Origin: Streptomyces sp. NRRL F-5122
GTDB taxonomy: Bacteria; Actinomycetota; Actinomycetes; Streptomycetales; Streptomycetaceae
NCBI RefSeq assembly: GCF_001507435.1
Contig: NZ_LMWH01000236.1
Span: 28,056-92,055, forward strand
DNA: 64,000 nucleotides
Direction of reading: 5' to 3'
Shown here: positions 34,729-42,334 of the stretch, piece by piece
Position numbering within the stretch: the stretch's first letter is position 1
Layout: each line of letters opens with the position of its first letter
Made by a program: the position numbers and the translations under genes
Notes under the pieces: generated by a model
The model's input: the letters and a program-made list of their open reading frames with translations, nothing else
What the model was told of the DNA's origin: nothing
Database searches by the model: none

Positions 34729-36125
34729 GCGTGGTGCACATCCTGCGCGCCGAGCTGGAACTGCTCACCGCCGGAGCGGTCACGGCGCCCGAGAGCCTCA
34801 CCATCGGCTCCGTCCTCCACCCCGATCTGCCCGTGGCCCGCGACGCGTGGGGCCGCCCCTACCTGCCCGGCACCTCCCTCGCCGGCTCCCTGCGCCAGCA
34901 AGCACATCGCACCGGACGTGAAGAAGCACTCTTCGGTAACGTCCGCCCAGGCAACGGCACAGACGCCCCGCCGTCCGAGACGATCGTCGTCGCCTCCCCG
35001 GTCCGCGTTCTCGGCACACGACTGGAACTCCCCCAGCCGCCCGAGACCCGGCGCCGTACGGCGATCGACCGGCACCGGGCCGCCGCCCGACCGCAGACCC
35101 TCCACAGTCGCGAACTCCTGCCGCCGGAAACGAAGATTCTGCTGTGGCTGCGCGTGGACACCCCGGGCCTGGAATCGCCGCTCCTTGACGAGTTCGTCGA
35201 CCTGCTCGCCGCCTGGCGGCCCGTTGTCGGACGAGGGCGCACGACCGGCCACGGCCAGGCACTCCTCACCCGCGTCCTCAAGCGGTCGATCGACCTCGAC
35301 AGCGCCGACGGCATGCAGCATTGGCTCATGGGCGGCGGGCCTGCACTCGTCGACGACCACGCCACCGTCGTCTACGACCACGCGAAGAACGGCGGCCCAG
35401 GCGCCCTGCCCGAGGTGTTCGAGCAGCCGCTGGAATTCCGTATCACCGACGCCCTCCACATCGGCAGCGGCGACGTCCTCGACCGTCCCGGCCGCCGGAC
35501 GAGGATCTCCGCCATCCTGCGCGACCACGACGACCTCCCGATCGTGCCGGGCAGCACCTGGAAGGGCGTGCTACGCGCGCGCTGCGAGTTCATCCTGCGA
35601 TCCGTCGGCCTCGACGCCTGCTCCTCCGTCGGTGACGACTCCGGCCCGTGCGGGACGTGCGTGCTGTGCGCGGCATTCGGCTGGACAGAACGCACCCGCG
35701 CCCACGACCAGGCTTCGCCCGACGCCGAACTCCCGCCGAGCATCGGCGCCCGAGGCCGCCTCGTCTTCACCGACACCGTGATCCGCGAAGGCACCGTGCG
35801 CATCCGCAACCACGTCGCCCTCGACCGGGTCTTCGGCGGCGCCCGCGACGAAGCACTCTACACCGAGGAAACCATCGAGGACGGCACCCTCACGGTCCGT
35901 ATCCGCCACGACCGCGACATCCCCGAACTCGCCCGCGCCGCCCTCCTCCTCGCCCTCGACGACCTCGCCGCCGGCCGCCTCGGCATCGGCGCCGGCACCA
36001 CCCGCGGCCAGGGCACGCTCACCGTCCTCCCCGCCACCGGCCACCTGCTCGCCCGGGAACGTCCGGCAGCCGTCGAAACGCTACGGCGACTCCACGCCGC
36101 GCTCACCGAGGAGGCCCCGGCATGA
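34725..36125 (+). CDS. Double RAMP fusion (two Cas7-like units in one chain)
   Basis: 466 aa with two complete RAMP units. Unit 1 (~1-200): ITIGSV-like strand, PYLPGTSLAGSLRQQA and VVGRGRTTGHGQALLT. Unit 2 (~215-450): ITDALHIGSGDVLDRPGR, LPIVPGSTWKGVLRAR, the Cys motif CGTCVLCAAFGW, GAGTTRGQGTLTVL. Fused backbone subunits are known in several III-type variants. It sits between csx10-like and csx19-like genes with 4-base overlaps on both sides. The cysteine knuckle resembles the Csm3/Csm5 type. Confidence 0.82.
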   Translation: MSVVHILRAELELLTAGAVTAPESLTIGSVLHPDLPVARDAWGRPYLPGTSLAGSLRQQAHRTGREEALFGNVRPGNGTDAPPSETIVVASPVRVLGTRLELPQPPETRRRTAIDRHRAAARPQTLHSRELLPPETKILLWLRVDTPGLESPLLDEFVDLLAAWRPVVGRGRTTGHGQALLTRVLKRSIDLDSADGMQHWLMGGGPALVDDHATVVYDHAKNGGPGALPEVFEQPLEFRITDALHIGSGDVLDRPGRRTRISAILRDHDDLPIVPGSTWKGVLRARCEFILRSVGLDACSSVGDDSGPCGTCVLCAAFGWTERTRAHDQASPDAELPPSIGARGRLVFTDTVIREGTVRIRNHVALDRVFGGARDEALYTEETIEDGTLTVRIRHDRDIPELARAALLLALDDLAAGRLGIGAGTTRGQGTLTVLPATGHLLARERPAAVETLRRLHAALTEEAPA

Positions 36126-36565
36126 CGACAGCAGCGTCACCCAAAACCCGGTATGAGGCGACCACGGCCCCGGCTCGCCTGCACCGCCACGGGCGCATGC
36201 CGTGGCCCGAGGCGCGGGCCCTACTGGCGGGGACGCTGTGCGCGTGGTCGGACCTCGACGGCTTCTTCGTGGCCCCAGCCGACGAACTACCACAGGACGT
36301 CCCGCAGGCGACGCACCTGTGGGCATGGGACATGCAACGGTGTGTCAGGGTCCGCGTCGACGGCCGGGAGGCCATGGTCGCCGCACTCCACCCCGGCGAG
36401 AGCAGCGACGGCGAACTGGTCACGGCCCATATTCGCCACGGAACCCCCTGGGGCCCGGACGACAAGCAAGCCGGCCCGCTACCCGAAGCGGCCCACGCCC
36501 TGTCCTTCGAACTCCTCGAACTGCCCGGCCCCACCCCCGCGACGTTCGTACGCGCGACGCCCTGA
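36122..36565 (+). CDS. Csx19-like (TIGR03984-type) CRISPR protein
   Basis: 147 aa from ATG 36122. It contains GTLCAWSDLDGFFVAP, THLWAWDMQRCVRVRVDGRE and SFELLELPGPTPATF. Short Trp-rich proteins of this size encoded among Csx10/RAMP genes are called Csx19 in III-D loci. The assignment rests on size, position and general pattern; no active site is visible. It is followed after 37 bases by the membrane SAVED-like gene, the only real gap in the operon. Confidence 0.6.
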   Translation: MTTAASPKTRYEATTAPARLHRHGRMPWPEARALLAGTLCAWSDLDGFFVAPADELPQDVPQATHLWAWDMQRCVRVRVDGREAMVAALHPGESSDGELVTAHIRHGTPWGPDDKQAGPLPEAAHALSFELLELPGPTPATFVRATP

Positions 36566-36602
36566 CCAAGCCGACATCCCACCGACAAGAGGACGCGGCG
36601 TC

Positions 36603-37763
36603 ATGCAGCAGTCTTGGTACGGCCAGTTCTGGAAACTCCTGCGGAGCCGCGAAGGCGTCGGCGTCATTCTGGTCGCCGGGGGATCCGCGGTCGCCCTGGG
36701 TGTCGTCCCCAACCTCCTCCAGAAATGGTGGGACTCGGCCTGGTTCTTTGGCCTGATTCTGATCGGGATGCTTCTGGTCGTCGTCCTCGGCTGGACACTT
36801 GTCCGCCAACGAGGCGTCGGCGTCGTCATCCCCCTCTACCCGGACCCGCAGGGCGGCCGGGTCTCCGCGATGATCGAGGCATCGAAGAAGAACCACAGCA
36901 GCACCCTCGTCGTCCACTCGAAGCTGCTCAGCCCCGGAAACCGGGAGCTGTCCCCGGACGCGCGCATGGACCTCGTCGCGAACCTCATCGACGCCCGCGT
37001 CGAAGAAATCAGGACCAGCGGCGCCGACGGCTCCGTCACGCTCTATCCGCTCGCCCAGATGTACGACGGCTTCCACCTCGGGCGCCGGCTCGCCCATGAC
37101 ACCTACTCCACCCTGTCCGTCATGCACCTGCCCGGCGCCGACCAGCGGACCGTCGTCCCTGGCCTCACGCTCGGCAGCCATCTCAGGAACCCCCTCGCCC
37201 CTGGCCAAGAGGCCCTTCTCACCGCTCACCTCAAACAAGCCCCCGGCGCCGGCGCCCCAGCACTTGTCGCGCACCCAGGCTGTCCGGCTCAGCACCGGCA
37301 CCGGCTCGCGTTCATCGTCCGTCTGTCTCCCGCACTATCCATGATCGCGGACGCGTGCGCAGTCTCCGAGACAGGCCTCGTCCGCCGCCCCGGCGACAGC
37401 ACCCACACCGGCTACGTCTTCACCCCCAACGACCACGAAGCGCCAGGAAACCCGTGCGGCGCCTACACCGTCCTGGAAGCGGCCCCAGAACGGCTACCGG
37501 AGACGAAAGAAGCCTTCGAAGCCATAGCGGCCTACACCTACCGATGCTTCATCGCCGCGAGGCAGGCATGGGCCGAGCAGTCCGGCAGCGCCACCGTCGA
37601 CGTCCACCTCTTCATCAACGCGCCCCTGCCGATCACCATCGCCGTCGGCTGGCTCATGAAGAACGACCAGGTCACCGTCATCCGCCACGAACTCAGCCTC
37701 CTCAACACGACGGCCCCCACGGCCGCGCCCTCTCCGGCCGGACCCGGGGGACAGCACGCGTGA
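36603..37763 (+). CDS. Two-TM SAVED-like protein, candidate cyclic-oligonucleotide effector
   Basis: 386 aa from ATG 36603, with AAGAGGA about 10 bases upstream. Two N-terminal membrane helices (about residues 18-40 and 46-67) precede a ~300-aa cytosolic domain. That domain has GVGVVIPLYPDPQGG at its start, a mid-region strand-loop (TLVVHSKLLSPGN), LAFIVRLSPALSMI, and the closing VDVHLFINAPLPITIAVGW, the strand-loop-helix that ends SAVED domains (LHLF..AP..LA..LG). TM-SAVED proteins act in CBASS (Cap14), and SAVED proteins serve as type III CRISPR effectors. Here the neighbour Cas10 has GGDD, so this protein probably senses cOA and disrupts the membrane (inference). Confidence 0.72.
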   Translation: MQQSWYGQFWKLLRSREGVGVILVAGGSAVALGVVPNLLQKWWDSAWFFGLILIGMLLVVVLGWTLVRQRGVGVVIPLYPDPQGGRVSAMIEASKKNHSSTLVVHSKLLSPGNRELSPDARMDLVANLIDARVEEIRTSGADGSVTLYPLAQMYDGFHLGRRLAHDTYSTLSVMHLPGADQRTVVPGLTLGSHLRNPLAPGQEALLTAHLKQAPGAGAPALVAHPGCPAQHRHRLAFIVRLSPALSMIADACAVSETGLVRRPGDSTHTGYVFTPNDHEAPGNPCGAYTVLEAAPERLPETKEAFEAIAAYTYRCFIAARQAWAEQSGSATVDVHLFINAPLPITIAVGWLMKNDQVTVIRHELSLLNTTAPTAAPSPAGPGGQHA

Positions 37764-37891
37764 ACGCGCCACAGCGGCTCGTGAACCGCACCCCGCATGC
37801 CATCAGATTGCTCCATCACCCCGCCGGCCAGATCACCGGCTGTATCCCGCTCACTGCCGGAGCTTCTCTCCGCGTCGACGAGGAGCACTGA
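37760..37891 (+). CDS. 43-aa ORF in the CRISPR operon
   Basis: GTG 37760 overlaps the preceding stop by 4 bases, and the stop overlaps the cas6 start (TGATG), so it is knit into the operon. The sequence begins MNAPQRLVNRTPHAIRLLHH and ends TAGASLRVDEEH. It resembles the first part of a widespread family of ~120-aa proteins starting with a VNLTPHPI-type motif and an IPPSG-type turn, here shortened to one small unit. Function unknown. Confidence 0.6.
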   Translation: MNAPQRLVNRTPHAIRLLHHPAGQITGCIPLTAGASLRVDEEH

Positions 37892-38658
37892 TGCCTCAAC
37901 GCTGGCACCTCCTTCTCCGCCCGGACGACGGCACCCGGCCCTCCCGTGTCGCCCCGGCCCACCTGCACGGGCTGGCCTGCGCGCTCCTGGAGGGTCTCGG
38001 CGCCGACCACCACGGCCAGACCAAACCGTTCTCCATCACCCCGCTCATGCAGGCCCCGCACGCCCCGGGACGCGCGCTCCTGACCCTGGGCTGGCTCAAC
38101 GACGGGACCGTGCCGCGGTTGGAGGAATGGGTCGGCGAACAGGTTCGCCTCGGCGGCCAGTTCTTCACCGTCGAGGACGTCGGTGCCGAGGGAGCTTCCT
38201 ACCCAGCCCTGCTCGCCCTCCCACCTGCCGAGCGCGTGACCATGGACTTTCTGTCCGTCACTCACTTCACACGCAAGGGCCGCTGGATTCCTCTCCCGGA
38301 CGCCGAACTCGTCTACACGAGCCTCGGCCGCCGCTGGAACGCCTACGCCGAGACCCCGTTTCCGAACCCGTTGATCACCGAACTTCGAGAGACGGTCCTC
38401 CTCACCGCCCACGACGTGAAGAGCGCCCCCGTCGACATCAGACAAGGCCACCGCACCGGCTTCCTGGGCCACGCGACCTTTGCCGTGCCGCGTACCGCCT
38501 GTCGCGAGGTGGCGTTGGCCTTCACGGCGCTCTCCCGTTTCGCCGAACTCGCCGGTATCGGTGCCCAGACCACCCATGGTTTGGGCTGGACGAGGGTGAG
38601 CATGCCGGAACTCCACGGGCGGAAGGCGGGCGGAGAGGCGGCTCGGAGGAGCACGTAA
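37891..38658 (+). CDS. cas6: Cas6 crRNA-processing endoribonuclease
   Basis: 255 aa from ATG 37891. N-terminal ferredoxin-like fold start (MPQRWHLLLRPDDG), then GLGADHHGQTKPFSITPL, a likely position for the catalytic His. The C-terminal fold ends with ELAGIGAQTTHGLGWTRV, the Gly-rich loop of Cas6. It cuts the array transcript at the base of the second hairpin in each repeat, leaving an 8-nt ATAGAAAC handle (inferred from repeat structure). Last gene of the operon; the leader and first array follow directly. A broken duplicate of its last third lies at 40219-40450. Confidence 0.87.
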   Translation: MPQRWHLLLRPDDGTRPSRVAPAHLHGLACALLEGLGADHHGQTKPFSITPLMQAPHAPGRALLTLGWLNDGTVPRLEEWVGEQVRLGGQFFTVEDVGAEGASYPALLALPPAERVTMDFLSVTHFTRKGRWIPLPDAELVYTSLGRRWNAYAETPFPNPLITELRETVLLTAHDVKSAPVDIRQGHRTGFLGHATFAVPRTACREVALAFTALSRFAELAGIGAQTTHGLGWTRVSMPELHGRKAGGEAARRST

Positions 38659-38822
38659 CCCCCCTCCTTGCCAAGAGTCCTCGGAGGCCGAGCTCGCGCG
38701 AGCCAAACCCCGCAGGTCGCAAATCTTGTGACGGGCGTCACAGCCCAGGCAAGGCGCTGGCGGGGAGCCTCGCGCAACGGGCACAATCGGCGCAGGTCAC
38801 AGGCCCCCGCCCGTGCCAAAGG
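38659..38822 (+). promoter_or_regulatory. Leader of CRISPR array 1
   Basis: 164 bases between the cas6 stop and the first repeat. Much of it (from the CTCGCGCGAGCCAA segment on) recurs before array 2 at 40480-40623, ending in CCTCGCGCAACGGGCAC and a GACCGCAGGTCAC/GGCGCAGGTCAC motif. Conservation upstream of both arrays marks it as the leader with array promoter and adaptation signals. Confidence 0.7.
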
Positions 38823-40186
38823 GTTTCGCAGGAACGAAAGGCTCACAGGGCATAGAAACAGGTTGCCCAGCGTGCGGATCGTGAAGTAGTCCGGTGTTCC
38901 GTAGGAACGAAGGCCCGCAGGGCATAGCAACTGACGTCCAATCAAGTCGAGCATCATGTCTCGACCGAGTTCCGTAGAAACGAAAGCTTGCGAGGCATAG
39001 AAACGCCTCTGACGAGATATTCTTCAGGAATCGGAGCAAAGGTTCCGAAGGAACTAAAGGCCCGCAGGGCATAGACACCCCGCCAGTAGTGGCAGTAGTT
39101 TTCCTGCTCCGCAGGAAAGAAAGGCCCGCAGGGCATAGAAACAAGGAGCATCAGCGCACCGCCGATGGCGGTGACGACGTGTTCCGCAGGAACGAAAGGC
39201 CCGTAGGGCATAGAAACCCGCATGAGGCGCCGCAACTTGTTCAGCAGGAGCCTCGTTCCGCAGGAACGAAATGCCCGCAGGGCATAGAAACGACCCGGCC
39301 ACCGATGACGATGCCGATGAAGCCGGTGAGTTTCGCAGAAAGGAAAAGCTCGCAGGGCATAGAAACAGTCTCATTATAGGCCGTGTAATTCTTGCGAGTT
39401 CCGCAGGAACGAAAGGCCCGTAGGGCGTAGAAACAGGTTGCCCAGCGTGCGGATCGTGAAGTAGTGGGGTCTTCCGCGGGAACTAAAAGCCCGCAGGCAT
39501 CGAAACCTCCCGCAGGTCACGACCGAGTTCAACCGCGAAGAGGCTGGTTCCGCAGGAACGAAAGGCCCGCAGGGCATAGAAGCTGCTCGCCCACCCGAGC
39601 CTTGGCCCAGATGCAGGCGATGAGCGTTCCGTAGGAACTAATGGCCCGCAGGACATAGAAACATCGACAGCTCAACTGGAGCTCAATCCGTTGCCACACC
39701 GGGCTCCGTAAACCAAAGGCCCGCAGGGCATAGAAACGCAGAACTCGATTGTCCAGCGACCGGTTCTGAGCCGTTCCGTAGGAACGAAAGGCCCGCAGGG
39801 CATAGAAACGAGCTCAACAGTTACGGTCAATTACCGTAACGCCAGAAGTTTCGCAGGAACGAAAGGCCCGCAGGGCTTAGAAACGAACTTCTGCTCCCAC
39901 CTCTGCGTCTTCTTGTTGAAGGTTCCGCAGGAACTAGAGGCCCGCAGGGCATAGAAACGCCTTGTTCTCGTAGTTAAACAGGTGGATCAAAGACCAGAGT
40001 TTTCACAGGAGCCAAAGGACCCGCAGGTCTTAGAAACCGGAACGCCTCCGCCTCGCGCCACATGTGCTCCAGTGTGCCGCGGGAGCGAAAGCCCGCAGGG
40101 CATAGAAACCCGTCCACTCGCTTCTTCGGACGGATCACGATGGTGGTGTGTTCCGCAGGAACGAAAGACCGACAGGGCATAGAAAC
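38823..40186 (+). CRISPR. CRISPR array 1, 19 repeats
   Basis: Nineteen repeats, usually 37 bp (35-39), with starts at 38823, 38896, 38969, 39042, 39106, 39181, 39255, 39330, 39398, 39470, 39547, 39626, 39703, 39773, 39848, 39922, 39999, 40074 and 40150. Spacers are 27-42 bp. Each repeat has two hairpins, GTTCC-GCA-GGAAC and GCCC-GCA-GGGC, and ends in ATAGAAAC, the standard 8-nt handle, so transcription is plus strand. Repeats vary strongly (for example GTTTCGCAGAA at 39330, GTGCCGCGGGAGC at 40074, deletions at 38896 and 39703). Spacers 1 and 9 share their first 31 bases. Confidence 0.96.
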
Positions 40187-40218
40187 GTGAAACTGTGGAT
40201 GATCAGCTTGAGTCGAGG

Positions 40219-40450
40219 CCCGTTGATTACCGAGCTCCGAGAGACGGCCCTGCTCACCGCCAACGACGTGAGGAGCGCCCCGTCGACATCGGACAGGGCC
40301 ACCGCATCGGCTTCCTGGTCCATGCGACCTTTGCCGTGCCGCGGTACCGCCGGTCGCAAGGTGGCGTCGGCCTTGGCTGGACGACGATCGGCGCACCGGA
40401 ATCCCACGCACGGAAGACGGACGGCCAGACGGCTCGAAGGAGCCGTAACC
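40219..40450 (+). pseudogene. Broken duplicate of the cas6 3' end
   Basis: Matches cas6 from about 38368 (CCCGTTGAT(C/T)ACCGA) to its stop. The frame first reads PLITELRETALLTANDVRSAP, then shifts by one and continues DIGQGHRIGFLVHATFAVPR, and about 90 bases equivalent to the FTALSRFAELAGIGAQTTHG segment are deleted. It cannot encode Cas6; it marks a tandem duplication of cas6 end, leader and array. Confidence 0.9.
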
Positions 40451-40623
40451 GCCTTCCCGGCCAAGAGTCCTCGGAGGCCGATTCTCGCGCGAGCCAACCC
40501 CGCGGGTCGCAGCCTCAGAAGCAGATCTTGTGAACGGCATCACAGATCAAGTAGGCCCCTGGCGAGGAGCCTCGCGCAACGGGCACTATGACCGCAGGTC
40601 ACGAGCGTTGCCCGTACCGAAGG
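40451..40623 (+). promoter_or_regulatory. Second leader copy, upstream of array 2
   Basis: Continues the duplication from the cas6 stop to the first repeat of array 2. It shares CCAAGAGTCCTCGGAGGCCG, CTCGCGCGAGCCAA and the final CCTCGCGCAACGGGCAC with the array 1 leader, with scattered substitutions and small indels. Confidence 0.75.
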
Positions 40624-41128
40624 GTTCCGCAAGACGAAAGGCCCGCAGGGCATAGAAACGCGAGGACTCGACCACCACGACTTACGAGGACGAGCTTCGT
40701 TCCGCAAGACGAAAGGCCCGCAGGGCATAGAAACTCCCGTCCTCCCGGACCATCAGCGAGATGCAGACCTTGTTCCGCAGGAACGAAAGGCCCGCAGGGC
40801 ATAGAAACGAAGGCACCGATGACTCCGTCGAAGGAGAACGACGCGTCGTTCCGCAAGAACGAAAAGCCCGCAGGGCATAGAAACGTGTCGGCTCCCTCGG
40901 CGAGCTGCTGCAGAGCGTCCAGGGTTCCGCAGGAATGAAAGGCCCGCAGGGCATAGAAGCGCCTGGTTGCCGGCCGTGTCCTTGGAGTCACGAGTGTTGG
41001 GCAGGAACGAAAGGCCCGCAGGGCATAGAAACAATGGCACCGTCGAGCTCGGTGACCTTCTGCCACGGGGATTCTGCAGGAACCAAAGACCCGCAGGGCT
41101 TACAACGGCTAACACAAAGGGGCGCTGG

Positions 41129-41458
41129 TCAGCCCATGCAGGCGATGCAGCGGGTGAGGTCTTCCGAGAGGAAGACGGTGAACCGTTGCTGCGTGCCGGT
41201 GATCGTCGCCGAGTAGACGCGATCGGTTCCTGCGGAGTAGAGCCCGTCGACAGCTTCGGCCAGCCCGGGACGAGGGGTGACGCCCGTCTCAAGCATGGTC
41301 TGGTGCCGATCGGACCAGGTCGTCCAAAGCAGACGGGCTGAGGCGGTCTGGCTTTCGAACAGCTTGAAGTCGGCGCCCGCCTGCAGCTCGGCCCGGGCAG
41401 CACACGCAAAGGCACTCTGGTCACTGCCGAGTGCGGCCTCCAGGTCATCACGGTTCAT
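41129..41458 (-). CDS. 109-aa passenger protein carried by the IS5-family element
   Basis: From ATG 41458: MNRDDLEAALGSDQSAFACA, FKLFESQTASARLLWTTWSD, ending in FTVFLSEDLTRCIACMG. It lies between the transposase stop and the left inverted repeat, same strand as the transposase. No family recognised. The alpha/beta composition and Asp/Glu-rich start do not suggest a DNA-binding protein. Passenger genes are unusual in IS5 elements, so it may serve the host or element survival. Confidence 0.6.
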   Translation of the reverse strand: MNRDDLEAALGSDQSAFACAARAELQAGADFKLFESQTASARLLWTTWSDRHQTMLETGVTPRPGLAEAVDGLYSAGTDRVYSATITGTQQRFTVFLSEDLTRCIACMG

Positions 41459-41504
41459 GGGGTCAGTTTGTCGGACCCCGGTTTTCGAGTGGGACGGGTG
41501 CTGG

Positions 41505-42334
41505 TCAGGTGAGGGACAGCAGTTGACGGTGGGTGATGAGGCAGCAGGCGAGTCTGAGGAACGCTTCGTGGATGTCGGCTCGCCTTTCCCATCGGATGCG
41601 TAGGCGTCGGAAGCCGTGCAGCCACGCAAAACTCCTCTCCACGACCCAGCGGTAGGTGCCCAGCCCGGTGCCGTGCAGGGTGCCGCGGCGGGCGATCGCT
41701 GGCACGATGCCGCGGGCACGGACCTGGTCGCGGTAAACGTCGTGGTCGTAGCCTCGGTCAGTGAACAGCGAGTCCGGTCTGCGGCGGGGCCGGCCGACCC
41801 GGCCGCGGACTGACGGGATCGCCTCGAGCAGCGGCAGAAGCTGAGTGAAGTCGTTGCGGTTGCCGCCGGTCAGCAGGACCGCGAGCGGGGTGCCGTGCCC
41901 GTCGGTGATCAGGTGATGCTTCGAGCCGGCCCGGCCCCGGTCGACCGGCGAGGGGCCCGTATGGATCCCCCTTGCAACGCCCTGACGTGGGAGGAGTCGA
42001 CCACGCAGCGGGACCAGTCCAGCCGTGAGGCCGTGTTCAGCTCGGCGAGCAGGACTTCGTGCAGCCGCTGCCACACGCCCGCCTCATTCCAGTCCCGCAG
42101 CCGCCGCCAGCAGGTCATGCCGGAGCCGAAACCGAGCTCCTGCGGCAGGTACTCCCACTGGATCCCGGTGTGCAGCACGTACAAGATCCCGCACAACACC
42201 TCCCGGTCCGGCAACGGCCTTCGCCCGGGATACCGGAACCTGCGCTCACGCTGCGGCAGCAAGGGCTCCAGGCGGTTCCACAGTTCATCCGACACGTTCC
42301 AAGGCGATGTCCCCACGCAGGTCCGAACGTTCAA
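41505..42334 (-). CDS. IS5-family transposase made by -1 frameshift
   Basis: First frame 42334-41909: LWNRLEPLLPQRERRFRYPG, GILYVLHTGIQWEYLPQELG, WSRCVVDSSHVRALQGG. Second frame 42074-41505: SKHHLITDGHGTPLAVLL, FTDRGYDHDVYRDQVRARGI, VVERSFAWLHGFRRLRIRWE (DDE core with YREK-like region). The frames join at a GGGGGA run (plus-strand C tract 41967-41971): CAA GGG GGA then back one base to ATC CAT, giving ALQGG-IHTGPSPVDRG, where the two halves align with normal IS5 transposases. Programmed -1 frameshifting is usual in this group. Catalytic residues appear intact. Confidence 0.88.

Noticed and set aside
36603..37763. CARF-type effector (Csm6/Can-like) instead of SAVED
   Set aside because: No HEPN or PD-(D/E)XK motif; N-terminal membrane helices and the C-terminal strand-loop-helix fit SAVED better.
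39054..41066. Minus-strand frames with repeated FYALRAFRSCGT-like peptides
   Set aside because: Simply the CRISPR repeats translated; not genes.
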